Of a stretch of 64,000 nt of DNA, positions 36,527 through 45,951 are shown piece after piece. The notes under the pieces are model-generated. The model ran no database searches, was not told the DNA's origin, and saw only the letters and a program-made list of their open reading frames with translations. This DNA comes from Rotaria sordida (lineage: Eukaryota; Rotifera; Eurotatoria; Philodinida; Philodinidae). The translations under genes and the position numbers were made by a program. Every line of letters begins with the position of its first letter. Within the stretch, counting starts at the first letter, position 1. The stretch lies in contig CAJNOL010000994.1 in assembly GCA_905250125.1 (NCBI GenBank), forward strand, positions 1 through 64,000, given 5' to 3'.

Positions 36527-36852
36527 CCCACAACTCCTTAGTAGCTTTACAAGCAAAATATAGCGATTAATGAACGTCTAGCAGAAAGACTAATGACATA
36601 TTTTTGTGATAGAGTCTGTAATACTATGACTAGCGACATGTTCTATTTTAGTATGTACTAGCTCTCTCTCATGTTACCTATAAAATCAAAAAGAGAGGTA
36701 TAGTTTATCCAAATGATGGTTGTTATTCTCATCGTAATAAAAAAATTTCATCATGAGCTTTGAACAAAAGCTAACTGCATACTACCGTATGATAAATTAT
36801 TTTATATAAATGAATAAAACATAAACTTTGAAAATAAGAAAACATTCGAATA

Positions 36853-37533
36853 CTAATCATTGTTCGTCTTTTCAGAGTTTTTATTTTTTTTCGAACTAAA
36901 TAAACGTCGAAATAGTCCAATTGGTTGTCGATATATATATTGTTGAAGAATTTTATCTTTATTTGATTCATTAAATGGTTCTAATTGATCATTATCTTGA
37001 ATTTCCATCCAACCATAAATTTTATGTTTATCATCAATATAATAAAGACCATTTTCAAATCTTAATGATTCTCGACGAGCATAATCACCTGACCAATAAT
37101 TATATAAATTATTCTGTTCAGCAATATGAACATAACCTGGTACAACATCAGTAATAATAGCTACATGTCCAAAAGGCATCTGTCGACTACGAGTATAAAT
37201 AAGTAAGGAATCTTTTTTCGGTGGTTCTGCAGAACCATTAGCAACTGGACGTAAGGAAAATTGTTGACCATCAGTAACTCGTTCAACATATGGCACATCA
37301 GTCCAAATATTACAAGCACATGGAATGTCTCGAAATGTACAACTTTTACGCATTAATAACCATCGACGAGCAAATTCCACGCATTGCCATTGATAACCAG
37401 TATGAATTCCATGAATATAATGACGACTTATATTAAATATACTACTATTTCTGTTTGAATAAGCTGGAACATTTGTTGATGCAATTCCTTCAATTTCATT
37501 CAATGGAACATGATTGTTTGTTGCACGTGCCAT
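36853..37533 (-). CDS. Glutathionylspermidine amidase-like CHAP-domain protein
   Basis: Single exon, 226 residues. A CHAP (NlpC/P60-like) cysteine amidohydrolase fold is indicated by GYQWQCVEFARRWLL (nucleophile Cys51), PFGHVAIITDV (catalytic His122) and YVHIAEQNN (Asn/Glu support). Further family signatures are PVANGS, DSLLIY, NYWSGDYARRESLRF and IYGWME. It matches the amidase half of bacterial/trypanosomatid glutathionylspermidine synthetase/amidase, which cleaves glutathionylspermidine to glutathione and spermidine. The ATP-grasp synthetase half (over 350 residues) is absent; instead a short basic tail ends the protein. The lack of introns among intron-rich neighbours and the bacterial-type family suggest horizontal acquisition. 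An AAAG acceptor-like site lies about 10 nt before the ATG. A generic CHAP peptidoglycan amidase is the alternative. Confidence 0.85.
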   Translation of the reverse strand: MARATNNHVPLNEIEGIASTNVPAYSNRNSSIFNISRHYIHGIHTGYQWQCVEFARRWLLMRKSCTFRDIPCACNIWTDVPYVERVTDGQQFSLRPVANGSAEPPKKDSLLIYTRSRQMPFGHVAIITDVVPGYVHIAEQNNLYNYWSGDYARRESLRFENGLYYIDDKHKIYGWMEIQDNDQLEPFNESNKDKILQQYIYRQPIGLFRRLFSSKKNKNSEKTNND

Positions 37534-37861
37534 TGTATATCCTCTTTAAAAATAAACAAATAAATAAATAGTTTCAATAAAAAAAAAATTTAAGAAAATC
37601 TTCTCAAGATTAAAATAATAAATTGAATGTTAATCCTCCAATTCTTGTTCTCATATAGCATAACATCTCGTTTATCTATCTGAAGATAAAATAATGACTT
37701 ATCTCTTAGAGTTTACAATTCTATTCAAAATAAAATATCGAAAACATATATATATACATATGTCTAATGTAATATAGCGACATAAAATTATATCAAGAAC
37801 AAATTTTGATATTTATTCTTTTTTTATTCTTTTTATTTAAATTGTAAATTGTAAATCAATA

Positions 37862-37889
37862 TTTCGGACATCACAATGTCCATCATCAG
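37862..37889 (-). ncRNA. Hammerhead-ribozyme-like core, inverted copy
   Basis: On the minus strand: CTGATGA, one unpaired T, stem GGACAT-loop-ATGTCC, then GAAA. Same sequence as the plus-strand copy at 38082. The extra base next to stem II and the unresolved stem III/cleavage site make activity uncertain. Confidence 0.35.
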
Positions 37890-38081
37890 GACGATGAAGA
37901 AATATTGATTTACAATTTAAATAAAAAAAGAATAAATATCAAAATTTGTTCTTGATATAATTTTATGTCGCTATATTACATTAGATTATTTTCAAATTTA
38001 AAAATTCCATGATTTATTTATTATTTTATTTTATGTATTAAATTCGATGACAATTATGGTACAATCTTCTTCTTCATCGTC

Positions 38082-38109
38082 CTGATGATGGACATTGTGA
38101 TGTCCGAAA
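38082..38109 (+). ncRNA. Hammerhead-ribozyme-like core
   Basis: CTGATGA at 38082-38088, stem II GGACAT (38090-38095) and ATGTCC (38100-38105) around a TGTG loop, GAAA at 38106-38109. This is the order of the conserved hammerhead core. One extra T lies between CTGATGA and the stem. No convincing stem III or cleavage triplet was identified. Confidence 0.35.
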
Positions 38110-38460
38110 TATTGATTTACAATTTACAATTTAAATAAAAAGAATAAAAAAAGAATAAATATCAAAATTTGTTCTTGATATAATTTTATGTCGCTATATT
38201 ACATTAGATTATTTTCAAATTTAAAAATTCCATGATTTATTTATTATTTTATTTTATACATATGTCTGTTTTTAATAATGATCATTTTTGATTTTTTGTT
38301 TTGTATACATACATGTCGTAACTTGATGAATCACTGATTTCTATTGGCTTGTTTTTATTTAATTGTTTTTCTTCATTACCTCTGATTTTATGTAACTCTT
38401 ATATTAGATCGTCAAAGTACATTTTTGTGTACTCAAAAAGTGAGTACACTCTAGAATCGG

Positions 38461-38640
38461 TCAGTGTGTCCGGCCGTCCGGCCGGCCGTCCGGCCGTTAA
38501 CACGATAACTTTTGAAAGGAGAGTCCGATCGCGATGAAATTTTTTACACAGTTTAGTCTTAACAATATCTCAGTCGAGTTCGAAGATGAGAATGATTGGC
38601 CGAACCATTGCTGAGTTATTGCAAAAATAGTCATTTTTCC
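38461..38640 (+). repeat. Dispersed repeat with GC-rich GTCCGGCC tandem
   Basis: An isolated GC-rich tract of GTCCGGCC repeats (38469-38497) is followed by AACACGATAACTTTTGAAAG, then CCGATCGCGATGAAATTTTT. This layout (CCGTCC-type tract, then a GATAACTTNNGAAAGG block and a GATGAAATTTT block) resembles dispersed repeats I recall from other invertebrate genomes. No coding frame of substance. Confidence 0.55.
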
Positions 38641-38894
38641 CTATGAGAAGATAGACCCTTCTCTGCTTTCATAAAAAACTTTTCCTATCATAGTCATATA
38701 AAACCCCAACTATTACATACCATTCGATAGAGAATTTCACGAGCTACAAAATGGTATATAAAACATAAAGAAACAAGAAAGCTAACTCGCCTATTGCAAA
38801 GATAATTAATCGGAATTCGGTTCTGTTTTTGTCCACGCTCTATATGATCCACAATTAGAGTTCTATCTTCCCATCACAGAGATAATAGTTCGAG

Positions 38895-39200
38895 GTTTTC
38901 TAGAATGGAGAACTCGAATCTATGTTCCATTCGCCTCGAAATCCCATTGGTTGAGCAGTGACCAATAGAAATCAAGTTATAGGAAAAACGAGTTTCTTAG
39001 GGTAAATCAAGGTGAAGAGTTCAAATCTGAGCTGTATTTGCCTCCAAATCGTATTGACTGAGCAATAGCCAATAGAAATTAAGTGTTTACAGAAAGGGTT
39101 TGCCAGGGCAATTTTGATGTTCACACATTCTAGGGTGACTCCTCTGTCTGATTCACTTTTTGAAGTACACATAACTCTCGGATTTAAATCCGAGGTTTCC
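38895..39200 (+). repeat. Diverged tandem repeat, unit ~105 bp, about three units
   Basis: Recurring landmarks: TTGAGCAGTGACCAATAGAA versus TGAGCAATAGCCAATAGAAA; GAGTTTCTTAGGGTAAAT versus GGTTTGCCAGGGCAATTT; TTCTAGAATGGAGA versus TTCTAGGGTGACTCC. Spacing is about 100-110 bp. Coordinates approximate. Confidence 0.6.
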
Positions 39201-40166
39201 ACATTTATTTTAGATACAATCAAGAGAACTGATACAGAGGAAAAAAAACGTAACAATGACAATGCAATCTTTTTATGTATGACTCATTTTTTTTCTGTTT
39301 TGCATTGCCATAGCGCATAAGTTACAAACCATAAAAGCAAACTAAAATGATTGTGTTGAAGAAATGATACTGACGCATTTTTATTTTGGCTGATAGTTTT
39401 AAAAATTTGAATTTAATTGTTTTAATAAAAAACTAAAGTTTAAATGAATATCTAAGCGTACAATTTTTGGTTATAGTTAATTGCTCTTGAACAGTATTTT
39501 ATGTACTAATTTTAGATTTCTATAATGTCCTATTAAAATTTATCATATTACCTACATTATACATTATGTAAATAATATGTTGAAATCTAATCCCAAAAAA
39601 ATAAGAAAAATTCTCGAGGATTGAGGAAAATATAATCATATTTTTTTTGTATAATTGATGTAATTCTTATTTAATAATAAAGATATAGCAAAAATCGTTA
39701 GTTTTTCATCGACTAAAATTTATTAGGTACTTAATATTCAAGGGAGCTTAACTTTTATGGAAGAAGATCTTTTTATGAAGACTGCACACGAATAAATTTT
39801 ATCTGTGCAAGACTTCAATTTTCTGAACTTTGAGTTTTTCTTTTAATAAGATAAAAAAAATTCTTGTTGAAGAAATTTTTCTAATTCACAATTGTTGATC
39901 TAAGGGATACTCATTATGAATTAATCAAATTGTATAATTAACGAGCATCAAAAGATCCTTTGTTTCCAGGAAGTTTTCTTTACTTCTCTTTTATTCACTT
40001 GATTCGTCATCTAACTTATTTTTTTCACCCATTTGGACATTCACAGCAGAGGTCGCGCTTTAACGGTAATTTTTATAAGAAAAAACATTCAAAAATTAGT
40101 TTATATCTCCAAATATACTCTCAAATATTTATTCAATAACTTTTTTTTCACGGCATGATAAGGTAT

Positions 40167-40204
40167 GAGTGTGGGTGTTACTGTTCTCATTGACCCACAC
40201 CCTC
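40167..40204. repeat. Hairpin with TGTGGG-type stem
   Basis: GAGTGTGGGT at 40167-40176 pairs with ACCCACACCCTC at 40193-40204 around a 16-nt loop. Third member of a set with 25655 and 26851; all three continue with GTGTGGGTGTT-like text or its near variant. Confidence 0.85.
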
Positions 40205-40401
40205 TTCATATATTTATGTATTGTTCTCGAATGAATGATAGGTATATTTATGTACAACAATTAATCATCATTTAGCATGACAAAAGCTAATCAATGTATT
40301 GACGTATGTGTTAGATAATGTCAATCGTATTTTCATATATTTTTCATGTTGATTTTCTTAGACCACTAAGCTACAGTGCACTAAGACAATGATTATGTAA
40401 T

Positions 40402-40629
40402 TTGAAATGGATACCTGAGTTAGCTGTTCAATGGCAAGAATTTTATGAAAATGTTACGCGTCTATCCTTTTATGGTCGATCAAGACAATTTCAGAATCAA
40501 ATACTTGAAGGCATTACGGCATATAAAGATTTGCAACCTGATATATGCCCAAAATCAGCTGGATATCAACAGACATTTAACGTTGTCCTAATATTTATTC
40601 CTTTTTTAATGAAAATATTTTACATGTAA
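40402..40629 (+). pseudogene. Coding-like fragment of unknown origin
   Basis: The frame reads KWIPELAVQWQEFYENVTRL, then SFYGRSRQFQNQILEGITAY, which looks like real protein. It then dissolves into AT-rich text ending FLMKIFYM. No flanking exons with matching phase were found. Family not recognised; it may be an exon of a lost gene. Confidence 0.25.
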
Positions 40630-41452
40630 TATAACTCTTGTGAAAATTTTGAATTTTAATAAAAAAACAAAACCTTTCGTACAATAACGAAATGCATAAA
40701 TATTTATAAGTAACTATTGAAAAACTATATCCTTTATATCGACCAATCGAATTCGAAGTTTATATCAATCAATTTGATTATCTAATGACAAAGTAGAAAA
40801 AAACGTTTATCACACTAAATATTCAATATCTAATTTATCATTTAATTCGATGAATGTTTACTATTTATATTAGACAACAAATAAAAGGAGGGCTGACGGT
40901 TTGTAAGGAAATCACATCAATTGAGTTTTAATGATCTATTCGTATAGAAATAAAGAAGATGATGATAGAAACGATTTTTTTTGACGACTTTTATTTTGGG
41001 TCAAAATGGAAGCCTTGCCCGATCCCCTCGGAGCTGCTTCAAAAAATAAGTTGAAAAATAAAATTTGTCAAAAAGGCTTGAAACATACATCGATCAACAC
41101 CATTTTTTATACTGATTCTGAATATTCTATCTATTTTGATACAAAGGATGATTATTATGACGAAAATCGTTGAATACCGGTCAAAAAGTGACGTGCTGTG
41201 CATATTCGAACAAAATTTTCTTGACTTCGAACATATTCGCAGCTTTTCTTCCTTACAATTTATACATAGACTTGTAGTCTATGAAAGGTTCTATCGATTG
41301 TTATAGAACTCAAAATGAGTAATAATGAATAATTTCCCTACGCAAACTAAAATCATCTAAAAAATATAATCTCTAGTTATTCATCTTTTATTAAGAATAA
41401 AAATATATGTATTCAAAGTAAAAAAAAAAATGAAAATTAAAGTTGCATCTGT

Positions 41453-44400
41453 TTATTGAACCGATATTTGTTGTTGATATTGTCCATCAATTAATCGTAA
41501 ACCACTAACTAAACCAGTTTTTTTGTTACGTATTAATGTATTTTGAGTAATTTCGATTATTCCAGTATTATTTTGTTCATAGTCAAGTTGATGTAAATCT
41601 TCAATTACACGTTGAGTACCATAATAAGCATGTCGTACTACATCATCTTTGAATCCATGACCTAGAGTAACACATTCAATATCATTAACAAACATTGTAT
41701 GGCCTTGATCAAGAGCAAAATTATAAACTTCTTCACAAGAAATTTCAGTAGGAGCAGAGACAAGTGAACAAGGCATAATCCATTGTTGATTGACACGAAT
41801 AGGATGCCAAGCAGTGATAATAAGACCATTGTCAAGCTAGAAAAAAATAAAAATTCAAGTACAAAATTAACAAATTTATATATGTTCTTTGTTGATATAA
41901 TGAAATTGTGGATAGAAATAAAATTATACTTACTACAACCATCTTTGCTTTTTTATTTTGACATTTCGTTTTAACAACATAATTGACCATTCCTCCATGT
42001 GGTGCTATTCTATCACCTGGTTGAACATATTTTATTAACTTAGTAGTTCCATTCATTAAACGTACTGTGCATCCACCATAAAAACATCCACCATCAGCAT
42101 TATAAAAGACTGACATATCTATTGGAGCACCAGTTTGTTGTGAAGGTTTTGGAGCAGGTAAAGCACAGAATATAGTATCCATTTCATCACGTATTGTTGA
42201 AAAGAGATTGCCTTGTCCATAATTTTGGACACCTGGATCTTTAAAATTGTTACAATATTGAAGGAGATGTGCACCTAAAAGAAAAGATTTATCGATAGAT
42301 AATTTTAGTAAATTTTGAAGTATCTGTTTTTTCAATGTATAAAATAAAATAGTTTTTGAATAATTTTAATGAACTTACGAGTTATACTAGGTAAAAAATG
42401 TATGCCCCATTTTTTAAACCAATCTTTGTTTGCGAGAGCTTCTTGTATTTGTCCGGTTAAGTCTGCCAATAAATCTTTAACAAATTGATCATTTTTATCG
42501 GAATATATTTTCATTTCTTCCTCTAATTGTTTAAGTCGATTCATTGCTGCTTCAGATTGTTCATTTGTAGTCGTTAAATCGTTACGTAGTGGACGCATTG
42601 CTTCCAATGCAGTTCGTACACATTGAACAAATTGAAGACGAAATTTATGTTGAGCTAGAAGATGAAGATCAGTTTGTTGAGGAGACGTGTTAATATTGAA
42701 TTTGATTGATTTCTTTTTTTCAAGTAATGTATCATAAACTAATGTAAAATTACAATTTTGAAATGATTGATAAGAAAGAGGAATAAGTAAATCTTTGCTT
42801 TGACCAAAAGTAATCGAACCCAACTCAAACACTGTATCATGACCAGTAATCACTGTTGAATACCAACGTGTATAATCAGACGGTTCAATTTTTTGACCAT
42901 GAACGCATATCTAGAATAATATGGATGTGATACTATTGACCAGGGGCGACGCGATCGGGGAGAACGGAAGTTATCCTTCTGCTCCGAAAAATTTTGACTG
43001 GAACTTTCTCCAGATTTGAAAACTTTGGTGGATCAATTTTCTCCGATTTTGGAGAAATATATTAGACAGCTTTTTCTGAGCTTGAAGAAAATCCAAGTTT
43101 GAAGAAAATTATTACGCAATTTTCTCTAATTATTAAGATTTTTTTGAACGACAGCAACTAACTTAAGTTCAGAAAAGACCGAGAAATCATCAATAGAGAC
43201 AAGAGAAAAGTTTTTGACCCTTTCTCCGATTTTTGGATTGGCCTTTACTTGCTTCGACTCCTTCGTGTCATCCCTACTTTTGACTTTTTCTATTGACTTG
43301 ACGCTTGATAAATTTTTATATATTTTTTTAAGATCAAGATTAAAATGTTATTTTCCCATAAAATAAAAGAAGATTTAGTCGAATAGCTTTATCATTTTGT
43401 ATGCAACACGATCTATAAGGAGGGCTGAAGTCTAAGAATAAAAAATTGGACTCTCCATAGATCATGAGAAACACTAGTCAGAGACCACCATAGACACCTT
43501 ATAGGAACACTCCCTCATACCATCTAGAGCCCATTGGGTTGGTCCCGAACTTAGTCGGATTCGGATCCAAAAATTTTGGATCTGGCGGGCTCTAATCGTC
43601 TGAGAAATGTGTAGGGTGTACTAGTCACCGAATGCAAAAGAAAAACAGAAAAAAGTCTCTCGTACCTTCGGGGCGACTATCTAATTCCAATTAGAAAATT
43701 ATATTAAAAGTATCAAAGTACGGCTTCATTGGATCCGAAAATTTTGATTCCGACAGGCTTTGTTCATGTCACAGACTGTATATGAATAACACCTCCTTAT
43801 AACATATGGACTATTTCCTTATTAAGTTAACGGATGATAAAGAAATGTGTCTCAAAATAGATTGACTACTTTTGTTTTTGAGTAGTCTCTGAGAAAACTG
43901 TATCGATATTTTCTATGGCATTGAAATGAAAATTTATTGACTCATGAACATATTCAGTTAAGTTCAATGTTAATTATTACCTGTACATTCGTTGCCACTG
44001 TAGCCAATAATGTAGCCATAGCATTGACAAAAATTGTTCCTACAAATGATCCATCAGGAATAAATGCATATGTACCCGCATTTCCTAATATGGCAATATC
44101 TTCAAGAAGTTTACTATCCAATTCATATCCGAAACCAAAAGTATTGATTGTACATGTAAAATGAGTCTTCTTCTTCAATTTTTCTAATGTTGGTAAATAA
44201 CCACGTGGTGGTTCAATATTAGGACAACCGTCAGTAAGAAGAAAAAGAGCCGAATTACTTCCAACAGCTCTTTGACCTTTCGCTAGAATGTCAAGGCCAG
44301 TTCGAAGGCCATCCCATAAATTTGTTTGACCATTATCCTGAATAATAATAATATATATAAATCGTTTGAATAGAAATTATTTTCGATTTGAAATTTGATT

Positions 44401-45262
44401 AATAGAACGTTTAATATTTTTCTAACTGTGTTTAATAAATATAACACACTTCTTTAGAATTATTAGTTAAAAATTTTTATGATCAAGCTCATCTCGTTTT
44501 AAACAATTCTCAAAAGATTTAAACAAAATGTTTCTATTGAATAATCAAATTATCCATTGAGAATTTTGAGTCATTAGTAGTAATGATGTAAAATATTCAA
44601 TTTATCTTGAAAGTTTTTTTTTTCGGACTTTTCTTAAAAAATAGATCACGAACCTCTAATCTTTCTAAAGCAGCTAAAGCACTTGATTTTCCATCTTGAT
44701 CCATTTTTGTTAATTGAAACAAAACTGTAGCACTATTTGCAAATGATACGAGTGATAAACGATCTTGTGGTTCAAGTGAATGTATAATTGTTTTTATTGC
44801 ATGTTTAACTAAATCTAATTGTGATAGACCAAATTTTTCATTAGCATCATTTTGAATCTCAGCTTGTACAGCCATAGAACCTGATGTATCCACAACACAA
44901 CATACATCACATGGAGAACGATTTGTATCTGGTGGTGGTTGAATTTTAATATGAACAAAACTATCAGAATAAATTCCTGAAACTGTCAGTTCAGAAGGTT
45001 TCAATTCTGTCAAAGGAGAAGAATTTCCTTGATCATTGGATTTTAGTGATTTACGATATTCATCTATGGCTGCTTTAAGAGCACGATTTGGACGAAGATC
45101 AGATGCTGAGAGAGGAGTACGAGTAATTGGAGATGTACCATTTTGTCGAAGCCAACCTTCAATAGCTTGTCGTTCGTAACTATTACCGTCAGGATCAATG
45201 ACTGGATCTCTCATAAGTTCATGAGTGATTGGACAAATAAAAGTTTCTGATGGTTGAGCCAT
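41453..45262 (-). CDS. U-box / von Willebrand A / Hint-domain protein
   Basis: Five minus-strand exons: 45262-44654, 44337-43981, 42910-42379, 42274-41934, 41836-41453. The total is 2223 nt (740 residues) with consistent phases. The U-box at about residues 6-72 (FICPITHELMRDPVIDPDGN, PITRTPL) predicts E2 binding and E3 ubiquitin-ligase activity. The VWA domain begins near 113 with an intact MIDAS (DTSGSM, D125-S127-S129) and FLLTDGCPN further on. After a helical middle, a Hint (Hedgehog/intein-like) module starts at Cys563 (DGGCFYGGCTVRL, aligning with Hedgehog GCFPGDATV). It continues through QPGDRI, LDNGLIITAWHPI (His624) and ends with VNDIECVTLGHG. This matches the eukaryotic U-box-VWA-Vwaint-Vint architecture. 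An acceptor lies 47 nt before the ATG. Substrates and whether self-cleavage occurs are unknown. Confidence 0.93.
43561..43594 (+). repeat. Dispersed GGATCTGAAAATTTTG motif in U-box gene intron 2, copy A
   Basis: TCGGATCCAAAAATTTTGGA, then GGCGGGCTCTA. It is preceded by GGGTTGGTCCCGAACT, also seen in diverged form before the 15307 copy (AGTTGGTCTTGAACT), so the unit is at least about 70 bp. Confidence 0.75.
43731..43762 (+). repeat. Dispersed GGATCTGAAAATTTTG motif in U-box gene intron 2, copy B
   Basis: GGATCCGAAAATTTTGATTC followed by CAGGCTTTG. Second copy within 170 bp of copy A. Confidence 0.65.
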
Positions 45263-45854
45263 TATACGTATTGATTTTTTTTCGATATATTGATGTTTGC
45301 GTCGTGTCTAAAAAAGAATTTTGAATACTATTTCTCTATTACAAGACGTTTATATGCGAAATAAGCATCTGACACACGTTGTGAAATACTAAATGAGAAA
45401 GAATGAGTAACGCAGAACAACAAAAATGCATTACTATGTTATTATTTTTTCGACCATATAAAGCTGTAATATGTAATCAAGAGCGTGTCATCAACGAAAG
45501 AAGAAAAAAAATCGAACTGCGTCATCATATTTAATGTGTTGTTTCACCTTGCAAATACAAAAAAGAATTACCTTTTATGACGAAATAAGAAATTCGGTAC
45601 TATTGCTATCGTTAAACAAACAGAAGTGACACATGAAGTGCTTTTGTTTTTCGTCGAACAGAATAATTCCAATAGATATGTGTAACAAGAATTGAATCAC
45701 ATATTTTAGAAATTTAAATGAGATTTTCATACAAAGAAAAAAGTCTATTTTTGTTATTTAGTTTCATCTTTGTTCGTGGAATGAGTTTCTAGGATATTCA
45801 TGATAGTTGGAAATATCCGCGTATTACGTATTAGAATTCTCCAACATATTCCAT

Positions 45855-45951
45855 GGGATTTTCCCAATATGACGTATTGAAATTTTCTCACCGTATTATC
45901 TTACGTCATATAGGGAATTTTCCCAATCTGTTCTTACATATATATATAATC
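45855..45951. promoter_or_regulatory. Palindromic kappaB-like and CRE-like site cluster followed by a TATA run
   Basis: GGGATTTTCCC at 45855-45865 and GGGAATTTTCCC at 45913-45924 each fit a Rel/NF-kappaB half-site pair. Between them TGACGTA (45870) and TTACGTCA (45901) face each other, so the whole block is an inverted repeat around about 45889. CATATATATATAATCG follows at 45939-45952. It may be a promoter/enhancer for an unannotated transcript or the U3 of a solo LTR. It is about 600 bp upstream of the U-box start. Confidence 0.4.

Larger units (their letters stand above)
36236..36852. other. Intergenic region containing an assembly gap
   Basis: Holds ten N at 36350-36359. Left of the gap is a GC-richer patch (CTCGGACCCGATCCG near 36280, then AGATCCGAG). 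Right of it, at 36488, is a diverged dispersed-repeat copy. Otherwise nothing seen. Confidence 0.7.
37767..38254. mobile_element. Penelope-like terminal-repeat remnant flanked by a 13-bp direct repeat
   Basis: TATACATATGTCT occurs at 37754-37766 and again at 38255-38267, consistent with a target-site duplication. Between them lies an inverted copy (about 37767-37901) followed by two tandem direct copies (about 37902-38033 and 38111-38254). The shared segment contains ATTGATTTACAATTTAAATA, then ATCAAAATTTGTTCTTGATA, then TCGCTATATTACATTAGATT. Both junctions carry CTGATGA...GAAA hammerhead-like cores. Inverted-plus-tandem pseudo-LTRs with hammerhead motifs and variable duplications are known features of Penelope-like retroelements. 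No reverse transcriptase is present. Confidence 0.6.
39201..41452. other. Intergenic region upstream of the U-box gene 3' end
   Basis: AT-rich. It contains one TGTGGG-stem hairpin (40167-40204), a short coding-like fragment (40402-40629) and, at 41387-41392 on the minus strand, a candidate poly(A) signal for the U-box gene. Nothing else recognised. Confidence 0.6.

Noticed and set aside
36853-37533. Bacterial contamination as explanation for the amidase gene
   Set aside because: Codon use and AT content match the neighbouring rotifer-like genes, and it lies between eukaryotic genes. However, the gap at 36350 leaves the left linkage unproven.
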